A stretch of 64,000 nucleotides of DNA from Rhizobium sp. BK399 (lineage in GTDB: Bacteria > Pseudomonadota > Alphaproteobacteria > Rhizobiales > Rhizobiaceae): contig NZ_JACIAH010000003.1 of the NCBI RefSeq assembly GCF_014194695.1, positions 310,001-374,000 of the forward strand. The letters are read 5' to 3'. Below the pieces are notes generated by a model. That model saw nothing but the letters and a program-made list of their open reading frames with translations. It was not told the DNA's origin and made no database searches. Positions 1 to 9,720 of this stretch are shown here, in pieces; the stretch's first letter is position 1; every line of letters begins with the position of its first letter. The position numbers and the translations under genes were made by a program.

Positions 1-127
1 CCATATTCTACCACGCGGCAATTTTGGGACGCTGATCAGCGCCGGGGCGATCCCGCTGATTTCGGCGCTCCTGGGCATCAAGGTCGGCGCGGAATTGAGT
101 GTCATTATCGACCGGTTTCGCAGCTAG
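1..127 (+). CDS. mnhB: Mrp-type Na+/H+ antiporter subunit B, C-terminal end (partial)
   Basis: Reading the frame that ends at the TAG at 125-127 gives 41 residues containing GTLISAGAIPLI and GIKVGAELSVIIDRF, which matches the conserved C-terminus of MnhB/MrpB, a small membrane subunit of the multisubunit cation/proton antiporter in the inner membrane. The start lies before the window. The stop is 17 bases before mnhC, so the two are surely in one operon. Only the last transmembrane helix and tail can be seen, so subunit identity rests on this short motif plus the neighbours. Confidence 0.75.
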   Translation, partial: HILPRGNFGTLISAGAIPLISALLGIKVGAELSVIIDRFRS

Positions 128-144
128 ACGAGATGGGAAGCGCC

Positions 145-513
145 ATGGGGCTGCCGATATCACACATACTTCTGGCCACCGGATTTCTTCTCATCCTCAT
201 TGGTTTCTGGGGAATGCTGAGACATCGCAACATCCTTCGCATCATCATCGGTTTTTCGCTGATCGACACAGGCATGCACATCGTCCTCGTGGCGACCGGC
301 TATGTCACCGGCGGGACGGCGCCGATTATCGACGAGGCACTCAGCGCTTCAGACGCGGCCAAGCACGCCGTCGATCCGATTCCGGCCGCGCTCGTCGTTA
401 CGGCCATTGTCATCGGCTTTTCGGTGACTGCAATCATGCTGTCCTTCGCGATCCGACTCCACGCCGTGAGGAAAACACTCTCGATTGACGCGCTGACGGA
501 GTCCAAATGGTAG
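145..513 (+). CDS. mnhC: Mrp-type Na+/H+ antiporter subunit C (NuoK-like)
   Basis: A small NuoK/MnhC-family membrane protein of about 122 residues with three hydrophobic helices (about residues 5-22, 28-50 and 80-104). The family forms part of the ion-translocating membrane domain of Mrp antiporters. I prefer the ATG at 145 because GGGAAG lies five bases before it; the in-frame ATG at 133 would add four residues and has no good ribosome binding site. The 3' end overlaps the next gene by seven bases, implying translational coupling. The acidic loop between helices 2 and 3 is slightly longer than I would expect. Whether the cation is Na+ or K+ cannot be read from sequence. Confidence 0.85.
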   Translation: MGLPISHILLATGFLLILIGFWGMLRHRNILRIIIGFSLIDTGMHIVLVATGYVTGGTAPIIDEALSASDAAKHAVDPIPAALVVTAIVIGFSVTAIMLSFAIRLHAVRKTLSIDALTESKW

Positions 514-3500
514 ACAGCCTTCTGCAGCCGCTGAATATTTTCTTGCTTGGCATTGGCGGAGGATTTCTCATCCCCCTGCTCTACCGTATCGCCAAGCCAT
601 TGCCGGCGGTTGGTTTCGTCGTGGCGATGCTGGGAATGACCGTCATTTCATGCGTCTGCCTTTGGCGAATCCACAACGGCGAGCCGACCTTCGAGATCCT
701 GACGGCTGGCAGCGTGCCACCGTTCTCGATCAATTTGCGGTTTGGTCCATGGGAAGGTTTTTTCTCTGTTTGCGTCAATGTTGTCGGGCTTCTTGGCGCC
801 TGGCATCTCTGGGAGCGGCTGCGCTTAAACTATTCGGCACTTCTGCTGTACCTGATCCTGATCATGGGCATCAACGGGATGGTAATGACCCGCGACCTGT
901 TCAACCAGTTCGTGTTCCTGGAGATCATGTCGATCGGGACCTACGGGCTTCTTGGATTGGAGCGGACCCCGGCAGCGCTTGCGGCCAGCTTCAAGTACAT
1001 CATGGCGACGGTGCTCGCCTCCTCGTTCTTTCTTTTGGGCGCCGGGCTCCTCTATCATGTGACCGGTACACTCAATATCGACGAGATGGTCACCAACCGG
1101 GCGGCGATAACCGGGCCGATCGGGGCGACTGCGCTGCTGTTCGTGCTTGCCTGCCTCGTACTCGAGCTGAAGCCGTTCCCTGCCAACGGTTGGGGGCTCG
1201 ACGTCTACGAGACGGCCCACAGCGGCATCGCCGCGCTTTCCTCCGTCGCAGTGTCGGCCGGCGTGTTCTTCGCTCTTTTCAAGCTGCTGCCGCTCTTTGA
1301 AGATCAGCTGGGCATTCTCGCAGTGTCGGGCGGCGTCACCTTCCTATTCTCCAATCTCGTTGGGCTGAGGCAGACAAGCGTGCAGCGGATGCTCGGCTAC
1401 TCCTCGATCGCACAAATGGGGCTGCTGGTGCTGGCGCTTGCGCTGCTCCACCACCTCGAGGCCGAGCAGTCGCTGCCGCTGGTTGTCGGGGGTCTCTTCG
1501 TCAATCATCTGTTGGCCAAGGCCGGCCTGTTCTGGCTTGCCGGCATCGTCGAGCGCACCGAGGTCGACCGTTGGTCCGATATTGCCGGAAATCGTCTTTT
1601 GCTCTCGATCCTTGCAGTGTTCTTGGTCGCTATTTCCGGGCTGCCGCCCTTCCCAGGGTTCTGGGCGAAATGGGAACTCGTAATGCAAGCTGCAGCTGGG
1701 GAGCGATCTGTCTGGATCGCTGTCATCCTGGTCGGATCGCTGCTTGAGGCAGCCTATATGTTCCGCTGGTTCAAACAGGCGACGCGACCGCCGTCGAGCG
1801 CGAAAGACACCAGCTCTCCGACAGGAAACCCTGCCTCGCTCGAGCTTTCTCCATTCAGGTTGTTTCCGGTGGTGGCCAGCGCTGTGTTGCTGTTTGTGAG
1901 CGGCACCGTGGCGGCGGCTCTTGCGGGCGCAGCGTCCCCATGGCTTGTCGCGCCCCTTTGTGTCGGTGGCCTGCTTTGCCTTCTCGATGGGCTTCCGGGT
2001 AGGATCAAGTGCGTATTGATGCTGGCGGCGGTGCTGGTTGTCGGATCGTGGATCGCTGCCGACCTCGAAGGTTTGCCCCGACTGTTTGCTGCACTTCTTC
2101 TTGCCGGCGGTCTGGTCATTGCTTTTGCCAGTCTCTATCGGGCCGATCCTCGCCAGGGCTTCTATCCAATGATGGCGATCCTGCTTTTGTCGATCGCCGG
2201 TCTGTTGCGCGCCGCTACCAGCCTGGAGTTCTTCTTCCATTGGGAAATCATCACTCTCTCTTCCTATTTCCTGATCGCGCAACGGCCCGGTGCTCACTCC
2301 TATGTGTTGCAGTTCCTGCTTTTTTCCCTGGTATCGGCCTTTTGCCTGCTTGCAGGCTTTGGCGTTGCCACCGATGCCAACCGCAGCACCGCGCTTTCGG
2401 CTTTCGCTACGGCTGGCCCGGATGCGGCGCGTGCCTTCATGTTCCTCGCGATCGGCTTTCTGATCAAAGCCGGCGCGGTTGGCGTTCATGTCTGGCTGCC
2501 TGGCGCCTATGCCGAGGCTGACGACGACCTGTCGGCAATGCTTTCCGCCGTGATCAGCAAGGTTGCGGTCTTCGGGCTGTTCATGGTGACATACCTCGCC
2601 ATTCGCTCTGACGTCGGACTCGAAATGGCGCACGTGATGGGTTGGATCGGACTACTGACGACCGTCGCTGGTGCCGTTATGGCGTTCCAACAAACCGATC
2701 TGAAACGAATGCTCGGCTATTCCAGCATGAGTCAGATTGGCTACATCATCACGGCGATAGCGTTGATGAGTCATCTCGGTTGGGTCACGGCGTTCTACCT
2801 TGTTGCCAATCATCTGATGGTCAAGGGTGTCCTCTTTCTTGCAGCCACAGCCGTCATTCTGCGAACCGGTACCCGATTGTTCGATGAGCTCGGTGGCCTC
2901 GCCAGGGAAATGCCTCTCACCTTTGCTTGCGTGATTGTTGCCCTTGTCTCGATGTCCGGCCTACCCCCACTTGCCGGCTTCGGCGGCAAGTGGTTGCTGC
3001 TAAGCGCAATGATGGACAGGGGCTGGTATGGTCTCGCGATCGTTGCCGTCCTCGCGACCTTCATCGGTTTCTTATACATGTTCAGATTTGGCTATTCGAT
3101 CTTCCTTGGTCCAAGAAGCCCCGCAGCTGAGGCTGTGGCGGAGGCGCCCTTGCCGCTCTTGGCCGCGCAATTCGTTCTAGTCCTCGCAATTGTCTTGCTG
3201 TCGTTCTTTCCGAAGCTGGTAATGGATCCGGTGTCTGCGGCGATCGATCCTTATTTCGCCTCGACTCTGGTCTGGCAGGGGATGTCGCTTGAGACCATCT
3301 ATGGCTACTGGAATCCTATCCCCATCATGGCAGTCACTGTCGCGATCACAGCGGTTCTTTTAGGGGGCTTCCTATTGGTCTATCGAACCGGGCGCGGGCG
3401 CTCCATTCCCGTCAGCACGACGCATTTTTATGCCTTCTATCGATCGGCGTTTGCACCGCTCGTTACCCCAATTGCAAACTTTATCTGGGACGGAATCTGC

Positions 3501-3632
3501 GATCTGACGATCGGCGCGGCGGGAGTAGTGCGAAGGGTCTACACGGGCAACGGCCAGACATACGCGCTCTATGTGCTCTACTATGCAATCGCGATCTATC
3601 TGCTGGGGACGTTCAGGCTTCTTCCAGCTTGA
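507..3632 (+). CDS. Fusion of two MnhD/NuoN-like proton-translocating subunits
   Basis: This 1041-residue membrane protein contains two complete copies of the proton-antiporter membrane domain found in MnhA/MnhD and NuoL/M/N. Copy 1 spans about residues 100-430 and copy 2 about 560-920. Each keeps the TM5 glutamate (E139 in FVFLEIMSIGTYG; E580 in FFHWEIITLSSYF), the TM7 lysine (K222 in LKPFPANGWG; K654 in LIKAGAVGVHVWLP), the RMLGYSS segment and the GLPP-GF loop. Normal MnhD is about 500 residues, so this is a tandem fusion or duplication. It overlaps mnhC by seven bases. No mnhE, F or G follows; they may lie upstream of the window. Both halves look functional, which would place two proton channels in one chain. 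Confidence 0.85.
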   Translation: MVDSLLQPLNIFLLGIGGGFLIPLLYRIAKPLPAVGFVVAMLGMTVISCVCLWRIHNGEPTFEILTAGSVPPFSINLRFGPWEGFFSVCVNVVGLLGAWHLWERLRLNYSALLLYLILIMGINGMVMTRDLFNQFVFLEIMSIGTYGLLGLERTPAALAASFKYIMATVLASSFFLLGAGLLYHVTGTLNIDEMVTNRAAITGPIGATALLFVLACLVLELKPFPANGWGLDVYETAHSGIAALSSVAVSAGVFFALFKLLPLFEDQLGILAVSGGVTFLFSNLVGLRQTSVQRMLGYSSIAQMGLLVLALALLHHLEAEQSLPLVVGGLFVNHLLAKAGLFWLAGIVERTEVDRWSDIAGNRLLLSILAVFLVAISGLPPFPGFWAKWELVMQAAAGERSVWIAVILVGSLLEAAYMFRWFKQATRPPSSAKDTSSPTGNPASLELSPFRLFPVVASAVLLFVSGTVAAALAGAASPWLVAPLCVGGLLCLLDGLPGRIKCVLMLAAVLVVGSWIAADLEGLPRLFAALLLAGGLVIAFASLYRADPRQGFYPMMAILLLSIAGLLRAATSLEFFFHWEIITLSSYFLIAQRPGAHSYVLQFLLFSLVSAFCLLAGFGVATDANRSTALSAFATAGPDAARAFMFLAIGFLIKAGAVGVHVWLPGAYAEADDDLSAMLSAVISKVAVFGLFMVTYLAIRSDVGLEMAHVMGWIGLLTTVAGAVMAFQQTDLKRMLGYSSMSQIGYIITAIALMSHLGWVTAFYLVANHLMVKGVLFLAATAVILRTGTRLFDELGGLAREMPLTFACVIVALVSMSGLPPLAGFGGKWLLLSAMMDRGWYGLAIVAVLATFIGFLYMFRFGYSIFLGPRSPAAEAVAEAPLPLLAAQFVLVLAIVLLSFFPKLVMDPVSAAIDPYFASTLVWQGMSLETIYGYWNPIPIMAVTVAITAVLLGGFLLVYRTGRGRSIPVSTTHFYAFYRSAFAPLVTPIANFIWDGICDLTIGAAGVVRRVYTGNGQTYALYVLYYAIAIYLLGTFRLLPA

Positions 3633-3671
3633 TGTCCGGCAGCGGCCCAACAATCTTGGCCCCTGTCATCG

Positions 3672-4820
3672 CTATTGGCCGGCCGCCTGTGCGATCCCAC
3701 CCAGAATGCGGCTCGGAAGGAAAATTATCAGTGATGCAGCGCCCTCGATCACCGATGCGCCGTCGGCCAGCATCGTCTGGCTAGCCGGCGCTTGGTCTTC
3801 TCTGAGAATACTGCGCATCAAGGCATCGTTGTTGACCACGTCCATTAGCGTGGGTGAACTGGCAAAGACACTATGCCTGCCACCATCGATGTCGGAGACA
3901 TCGATAACCGCGATCTCTCTCTTTTGAAGGGCAGCAACCTCGGAGCCGCTGCCGACACGCGGGTGACCACCCGCCAATCGCCGGGAAAATCCGAGAGCGC
4001 GATCGCGCTGTGAGACGATGATTGCAAATGGTCGCGGGATGTCACCAATGTCGTCAATCTGGCTCAGGAAGACGTCGACATCGATATCAGGTGCGGCGAG
4101 AACGACGCCACCCAGCCGCTTCAACGTGCTGGTACGCCCCCTGAGGGCCAGATCGCGCAACGCTTCCGTGACGACATAGGCGCCCATGGAATGACCAACC
4201 AGGATGATTCTCGTTGCATTGGTCTCTGCGGCGATCTCGATCGTCTCGGCAAGTCCTCGCCGGCCAACGAGGGCACTGTCACGATCGAAGACGTAAAGCG
4301 GGATCGACGCTCCTGACGGCCAGGCGTAATGCAGCGAGACCGACTTGATATTGTAGTCGTAGCTGATCTGGGCGTTGCGGAAGACGCTGTCGGCGAAGTT
4401 GTTGTTGTATCCGTGAACGAAGATGAAAATCTCGCGATTTTCCGATGCCCGCTGCGCGAGCGCGACATTCATCTGCCTGATGAAGTCCTGCCGCTCGGCA
4501 ATCGGCTGATAGGTCCGTGCTGAAAAGTGCCTGCTTGGATCAGGAGCACGGCCGCTTTTCTCGACGCGGCCGGCAACGTGGTTTTGTGGTATGCCAATGT
4601 CGAGTTTCGCAAAATTCAACGTCCTCGATCGCTCGGCCGAATACGGCAGCGAAAGATTGTCGGATCGGGCGCGGGTAGTCGCGACGTAGATTGGAACGAT
4701 TGCCCGTGGTTCTGCTCCTGACGATGATGCCGTGGGAAGGCCAAGCACGGCGCGTGGTCCGCCACAGCCGACGAGAGCCAACAGGATGATCACAATGACT
4801 GACAATCGAATTGAGGACAC
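3672..4820 (-). CDS. Lipoprotein alpha/beta hydrolase (DUF900 family)
   Basis: A 382-residue predicted esterase-like protein. The N-terminus is a lipoprotein signal with a lipobox ending at C19 (ALVGC), so it is probably anchored on the periplasmic side of a membrane. The motif VPIYVATTR followed by HGYNNNF near residue 136 and the nucleophile elbow GHSMG (S211) is typical of the DUF900 alpha/beta hydrolases. A catalytic His is probably in the GGRHSVF segment near residue 315. It converges on the antiporter operon with a 39-base gap and has no operon partner on its own strand. The natural substrate is unknown. Confidence 0.85.
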   Translation of the reverse strand: MSSIRLSVIVIILLALVGCGGPRAVLGLPTASSSGAEPRAIVPIYVATTRARSDNLSLPYSAERSRTLNFAKLDIGIPQNHVAGRVEKSGRAPDPSRHFSARTYQPIAERQDFIRQMNVALAQRASENREIFIFVHGYNNNFADSVFRNAQISYDYNIKSVSLHYAWPSGASIPLYVFDRDSALVGRRGLAETIEIAAETNATRIILVGHSMGAYVVTEALRDLALRGRTSTLKRLGGVVLAAPDIDVDVFLSQIDDIGDIPRPFAIIVSQRDRALGFSRRLAGGHPRVGSGSEVAALQKREIAVIDVSDIDGGRHSVFASSPTLMDVVNNDALMRSILREDQAPASQTMLADGASVIEGAASLIIFLPSRILGGIAQAAGQ

Positions 4821-5404
4821 GGGCTCGACCTAATTCCCTGGCAAGCTGCTAAAATCGTTCAACAACAAAGACAATCGGCTGGATCGTTCACCCTGGCCAC
4901 ACGCATGAGGCGAAGCACTTCCTTGTTCTAAGCTATCCGCGGCGGGTGCGGTAGACGAATTCCAGCTGTTGCTCGCAGCATCCAGATTTTCGTGTCGTTC
5001 CGGCGACAGAATGATGCGGAAAATCTTTGCGCCGATAGAGACCTCCCGCCGATTGCCAAAATCTGGACTGCAGGCATGTTTGCGGGATTCTATGCTGATC
5101 ACTTCGCTTCTTGAACCGCTCTATAGTTCTTAACCAGAGCGCCTGCGCCTTCGGTTCCGAAGACCACGCAAGCCGAGCCGGACGTTAAAGGAGCACGATC
5201 ACTTGAGTCCCTACTCAGGACTTCTACCGTTCGCGTTGATTACTGGCACAGATCGATTGATGTGTAATGGGCGCATATTTCCGATGCCCAGTGACGCATC
5301 AAACCCGCCAAAATGCATTTATCTCATTGAATCTATCCCATTTTTACAGCTGTCCGCGCATGGAGAAACGCCATCGCGCCAGTAGGTATCCGGGGGAACC
5401 GCCC
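4821..5404. other. Intergenic region, no convincing gene
   Basis: This 584-base stretch separates two divergent genes (the hydrolase and the RND adaptor) and so should hold both promoters. Short open frames on both strands, including one of 90 codons at 4830-5102 on the minus strand, lack a clear ribosome binding site and recognisable motifs. I could not identify promoter hexamers or a regulator gene for the efflux pump. Confidence 0.5.
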
Positions 5405-6511
5405 ATGAAGATGCATCTGGCTACTTCGAAATCCCGCGCAATGTTTGGCGTGTCGGTCGCTATGCTGGCGACCATCCTCCTGGCGGGTTGCCGAAACGAG
5501 GAGGAGGCTTCTGAGCGCCCTCCAAGACCGGTCAGAACCGTCGCGGTTTCATTCAATCCCGAGGATACATATGGGTCGCTCGTCGGGGAGATCCGTCCGC
5601 GTACAGAAACCAGCTTCAGCTTCAGGCAGGGAGGCGAGGTGCGCGAGCGCGACGTCGAGGTTGGCGACCTCGTGAAAGTGGACACCGTTCTCGCCCGTCT
5701 TGATACCGAAGACGCTCAGGACGCAGTGCGAAAAGCTGAAGCAAATCTCTTTGCGGCTCAGGCCCAATTCCAGAACGCAGAGACCGAGCGTGCGCGTCAG
5801 CAGCAACTTTATCCCCGCACATCAACCCGTCAGGCTTTCGATGCAGCGACCGCCCAGGCGAGTATGGCACAGGCTGGTGTAGACGCGGCACAAGCCGGTC
5901 TGCGAATAGCGCAGACCAATCTTGACAACCGCGTCCTGAAGGCAAATGCCGCAGGCGTCGTCACCGCGATCGGAGGTGAAGTGGGACAGATCGTCGGCGG
6001 TGGACAAATGGTGGTGCGGGTTGCCCAGCTTGGAACACGTGACGCGGTTTTCCAGGTTCCCGAAGCCACAATCCAGACGACCGGAGGCGATGCCCGCGTA
6101 GACGTGCAGCTTCTCAGCAACCCCGCCATCAAGGCGACAGGAACGGTTCGAGAGATTTCGCCGACTGCTGATCCGATCACCCGCAACTTCACGGTCCGCG
6201 TCGGGCTCGATACCGCGCCCGACGAATTCCGCTTCGGAAGTGCCGTGCGTGGTACAATCCGGCTTTCCGGTGAGCCCGCGGCGCGGCTGCCAATAACAGC
6301 ACTTTTCAGCCAAGGTAGCGAAAGTGCCGTCTGGGTTGTCGATGCGGCCAGCAAGACGACAAAGCTTGTGCCGGTCGAGGTCCATCGCTTCGACACGAAA
6401 GATTTCCTTGTGACCAAGGGCCTTTCAAGCGGAGACAACGTGGTGGTTGCCGGAGTGCAGCAACTGCGCCCGGGCATGCCGGTTCGCTTGCTTGAAGGAA
6501 GCGTCGAATGA
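5405..6511 (+). CDS. RND efflux periplasmic adaptor (membrane fusion lipoprotein)
   Basis: A 368-residue HlyD/AcrA-type adaptor that links an inner-membrane RND pump to an outer-membrane channel. The start ATG at 5405 begins a lipoprotein signal ending at C29 (ILLAGC); the frame is open further upstream, but that stretch does not look like protein. After a short linker come the barrel-sandwich hybrid (TSFSFRQGGEVRERDVEVGD and, after the hairpin, GVVTAIGGEVGQIV) and an alpha-helical hairpin rich in Ala/Gln (about residues 105-180). A beta-barrel and a membrane-proximal domain follow. The 3' end overlaps the pump gene by four bases (ATGA). No outer-membrane TolC partner or dedicated regulator is adjacent, so the outer channel is probably encoded elsewhere. 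Confidence 0.9.
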   Translation: MKMHLATSKSRAMFGVSVAMLATILLAGCRNEEEASERPPRPVRTVAVSFNPEDTYGSLVGEIRPRTETSFSFRQGGEVRERDVEVGDLVKVDTVLARLDTEDAQDAVRKAEANLFAAQAQFQNAETERARQQQLYPRTSTRQAFDAATAQASMAQAGVDAAQAGLRIAQTNLDNRVLKANAAGVVTAIGGEVGQIVGGGQMVVRVAQLGTRDAVFQVPEATIQTTGGDARVDVQLLSNPAIKATGTVREISPTADPITRNFTVRVGLDTAPDEFRFGSAVRGTIRLSGEPAARLPITALFSQGSESAVWVVDAASKTTKLVPVEVHRFDTKDFLVTKGLSSGDNVVVAGVQQLRPGMPVRLLEGSVE

Positions 6512-9500
6512 ACGAGGGCTTCAATCTATCGCTCTGGGCGATCCAGCGACGGAGCCTTGTGATCTTCCTCGTGGTTCTAAGCGCCATAGCGGGCATCCTT
6601 GCCTACATCAATCTGGGACGCGACGAGGATCCAGAGTTTACCTTCAAGACGATGATCGTCTCCGCCGGGTGGCCGGGCGGAACGATTGAGCAGACCACGG
6701 ATCAGATCACCGACCGTCTGGAAAGGACGCTCGAAGAGGTGCCCCACCTCGACAGTCTGCGCAGCCTGACAACGGCCGGACAATCAATCGTCTACGTGAC
6801 GCTCGACGATTCAACGCCGCCCGATCAGGTCGGAGAATCCTGGTATCAGGCCCGCAAGAAAGTCGGAGACATGGTGTCGACGCTGCCAGCTGGTGTGCGC
6901 GGACCCTTCTTCAACGATGACTTCGGTGACACCTTCGGCATCATCTATGGCTTTACATCCGATGGCTTTACCGATCGCGAAGTCCGTGACTGGGCCTACG
7001 AGGCCCGCACCCGGCTGCTCAAGATCGACAATATCGGCAAGATTCAGCTTATCGGGACCCAGGACGAGACGATCTATATCGAATTCTCGACCGAGCGGCT
7101 CGCTAGCCTCGGCCTCAGTGCTGCAACAGTGATCGGAACTATACAGGCGCAGAACGCCGTCCTGCCTGCAGGTCTCATAACCTCGGCGCAGGATCGAACA
7201 ATTCTTCAGGTTTCCGGCAGTCTCGCCGACGAGGCAACGCTGCGGCAACTGAACATTCCAACCGCATCCGGCTTCGTGCGTCTTGGAGATATTGCCAGTG
7301 TCGTGCGCGGAACCGTAGATCCGCCCCAGCCGCGATTCCGCATCAAGGGTAAGCCGGCTATCGGTATCGCCATCTCCATGGCGTCGGGGGGCGACATCCT
7401 GCAGCTTGGCCAGAATATCGAAGCGACGATGCAGAAGCTTGAGGACGATCTGCCAATTGGCATCAACCTCACGCACGTCGCGAGCCAGCCTGCGGTCGTC
7501 AAGACAGCGATCCGCGGCTTCACAACCTCGCTCGGCCAAGCAGTCGTCATCGTTCTCGGTGTGAGTTTCCTGGCTCTCGGAATTCGAGCCGGCATCGCGG
7601 TTGCCGTGTCAATCCCGCTTGTTCTTGCCTTGACCTTCCTGTTCATGGACATATCAGGCATTGCCCTGCAGCGCGTCTCGCTGGGAGCATTGATCATTGC
7701 GCTGACGCTGATGATCGATGACACGATGGTCACCGTCGAGACGATGATGGCGAAGCTTGAGCAGGGTTACGAGCGGGTTCAGGCGGCGTCCCACGCCTAC
7801 ACTTCAACCGCATTTCCGATGCTGGCCGGCACGCTGGTAACGATCGCTGGCTTCATTCCTGTCGGTTTTGCAAGCAGCTCTTCGGGCGAGTATGCGCGAT
7901 CCCTTTTTCTGGTGATCGGCTTCGCGCTCATCGTGTCCTGGCTCGTGGCGGTGCTGCTGACACCGATCGTTGGTCTTGCCGTCCTGAAATCAGGGACTGC
8001 AACGGGTCCGAAGGAGGATGGAGCACTCATCCGCGGCTTCAAGAACCTCCTGTACGCCTGCATGCGAATGCGCCTCCTTGTCGTGCTTGCCACCGCCGCT
8101 TTGTTTGTGGCTGCTCTCCTTGGATCGTCCGCCATGAAACGGCAGTTCTTTCCAGCGTCAGACAGGCCGGAGCTTATCCTGCAGCTCACCCTGCCGCAGA
8201 GTGCATCGCAGGATGCGACCGCCGTTGACGTCTCGAAGGCGGAAGAAGTTCTGGCCGCCGACGAGGATGTGGCTGACTGGAGCTTTTATATCGGCTCCGA
8301 TCCCGTTCGCTTCTACCTGTCGATGGACCTGCAGGCTCCAGCACCCTCCCGTGCCCAGGCAGTGGTGATCGCCAAGAGCGTTGGTGTGCGCGAGGCGCTG
8401 CAGGCACGCTTGCAAAAGGCGCTCGACGAGAAATTGCCCGATATCATCGTGCGCGTTTCGCCGCTGGAAATGGGACCGCCGGTTGGCTGGCCTGTTCAGT
8501 ACCGGGTCAGTGGACCGGATATTCCGGGCGTGCGAAATGTCGCCTGGCAAGTCGCCGACGCCATCAGCAAGGTTCCGGGCGTCGTCCAGCCCAACCTCGA
8601 CTGGAATGAGCCGGTTCGAAAAATCGTCATCAATGTCGATCAGGATCGTGCCCGGCTGGTGGGCCTCAATTCCTCTGTGATTGCCCAGACGCTGTTCGCC
8701 ACGGCATCGGGAATTCCGATCACGCAGGTTCGGGACTCGATCTACCTTATCAATGTGGTGGCGAGAGCGGCCGCCGACGAGCGCGTCGACATCAGCACCA
8801 TTCGCACACTGCAGATCCCCGTCGGCCCCAACAATACGGTGCCGCTCTCCAGCATCGCCACGATCGACTACCAGACCACACAGCCCGTCATCTGGCGTCG
8901 CGATGGCTCGACGACGATCACTGTTCAGGCAGACACCGCCGAAGGTGTGCTGGCGGCCGGTGTCGTCGAAGCTGCGGCTGCCAAGATCGATGAGCTGCAA
9001 AAGGCCAACCCGCGCTACCCGATCGAGGTAGGCGGTGCAGTCGAGGGGGCCGAAGAGGGGCTTGCATCGGTCGTCGAGATGCTTCCGGTGATGGCCGTCA
9101 TCATCCTTATCGTGCTGATGTTCCAACTGCAGAGCGTACAGCGCCTGCTCCTCGTCATCAGCGTTGTGCCTCTGGGGCTAATCGGCGTCGTGCTGATCAT
9201 GCTGATAACCAATACGCCGGTGGGCTTCATAGCCGTTCTGGGCATGATCGCACTTATCGGCATGATCACCCGAAACTCCGTGGTGCTCATCGACCAGATC
9301 GACCTTGCCATTGAAGAAAAGGGCCGGACGTGGCGCAGCGTGATCGACGTTACCGCCCAGCGTCTGCGACCGGTCTTCCTAACAGCGGGATCGACCGTGC
9401 TCGGAATGCTGCCGATCATCCGTGATCCCTTCTGGTCACCCCTCGCCTTTACCGTCATCGGCGGTCTCGTGGTCGCTGCGGCGCTGACGCTGATCTTCCT

Positions 9501-9597
9501 GCCGGTACTTTACGTCCTGTGGTTTCGCATTCCGGCTAAGGCAGAGGCCGAAAAGATCGAAACTTCCACGACTAAACCGGCTGCCGCTGGAGTGTGA
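6508..9597 (+). CDS. RND efflux pump permease (AcrB/HAE-1 type)
   Basis: A 1029-residue inner-membrane proton-driven exporter of the resistance-nodulation-division superfamily. It has the usual layout: TM1 at about residues 12-32, a large periplasmic domain, TM2-7 (about 335-540), a second periplasmic domain, and TM8-12 near the C-terminus. The TM4 proton-relay aspartate pair is present in LMIDDTMVTVE. In TM10, where AcrB has a lysine in the GLSAKNAILI segment, this protein has arginine (GMITRNSVVLID), as in a subset of the family. The gene is translationally coupled to the adaptor. Substrate range (drugs, metabolites, plant compounds) cannot be predicted. Confidence 0.92.
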   Translation: MNEGFNLSLWAIQRRSLVIFLVVLSAIAGILAYINLGRDEDPEFTFKTMIVSAGWPGGTIEQTTDQITDRLERTLEEVPHLDSLRSLTTAGQSIVYVTLDDSTPPDQVGESWYQARKKVGDMVSTLPAGVRGPFFNDDFGDTFGIIYGFTSDGFTDREVRDWAYEARTRLLKIDNIGKIQLIGTQDETIYIEFSTERLASLGLSAATVIGTIQAQNAVLPAGLITSAQDRTILQVSGSLADEATLRQLNIPTASGFVRLGDIASVVRGTVDPPQPRFRIKGKPAIGIAISMASGGDILQLGQNIEATMQKLEDDLPIGINLTHVASQPAVVKTAIRGFTTSLGQAVVIVLGVSFLALGIRAGIAVAVSIPLVLALTFLFMDISGIALQRVSLGALIIALTLMIDDTMVTVETMMAKLEQGYERVQAASHAYTSTAFPMLAGTLVTIAGFIPVGFASSSSGEYARSLFLVIGFALIVSWLVAVLLTPIVGLAVLKSGTATGPKEDGALIRGFKNLLYACMRMRLLVVLATAALFVAALLGSSAMKRQFFPASDRPELILQLTLPQSASQDATAVDVSKAEEVLAADEDVADWSFYIGSDPVRFYLSMDLQAPAPSRAQAVVIAKSVGVREALQARLQKALDEKLPDIIVRVSPLEMGPPVGWPVQYRVSGPDIPGVRNVAWQVADAISKVPGVVQPNLDWNEPVRKIVINVDQDRARLVGLNSSVIAQTLFATASGIPITQVRDSIYLINVVARAAADERVDISTIRTLQIPVGPNNTVPLSSIATIDYQTTQPVIWRRDGSTTITVQADTAEGVLAAGVVEAAAAKIDELQKANPRYPIEVGGAVEGAEEGLASVVEMLPVMAVIILIVLMFQLQSVQRLLLVISVVPLGLIGVVLIMLITNTPVGFIAVLGMIALIGMITRNSVVLIDQIDLAIEEKGRTWRSVIDVTAQRLRPVFLTAGSTVLGMLPIIRDPFWSPLAFTVIGGLVVAAALTLIFLPVLYVLWFRIPAKAEAEKIETSTTKPAAAGV

Positions 9598-9720
9598 GAG
9601 TTCTCCAGCCGCGTCTCATCGCGTGGTCGTGCTCAAAGCCTCGCTCGACGAGACAAAGGAACAGGTTGGGGTGACGCATTGCAAAGGACAACCGCTGTCA
9701 GCTAGGCTGCAGTCGGTCGG

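Noticed and set aside
1344..2633. A 429-codon minus-strand frame inside the fused antiporter gene
   Set aside because: It is the antisense shadow of a strongly supported membrane-protein gene; its product is Arg/Gln/His-rich and lacks any motif.
4830..5102. A 90-codon minus-strand frame between the hydrolase and RND genes
   Set aside because: No recognisable motif, weak ribosome binding site, serine-rich composition; could be noise or a decayed gene.
9586..9609. GCTGGAG/CTCCAGC inverted repeat around the RND pump stop codon
   Set aside because: The stem is short and has no T-run, so it is not convincing as a terminator.
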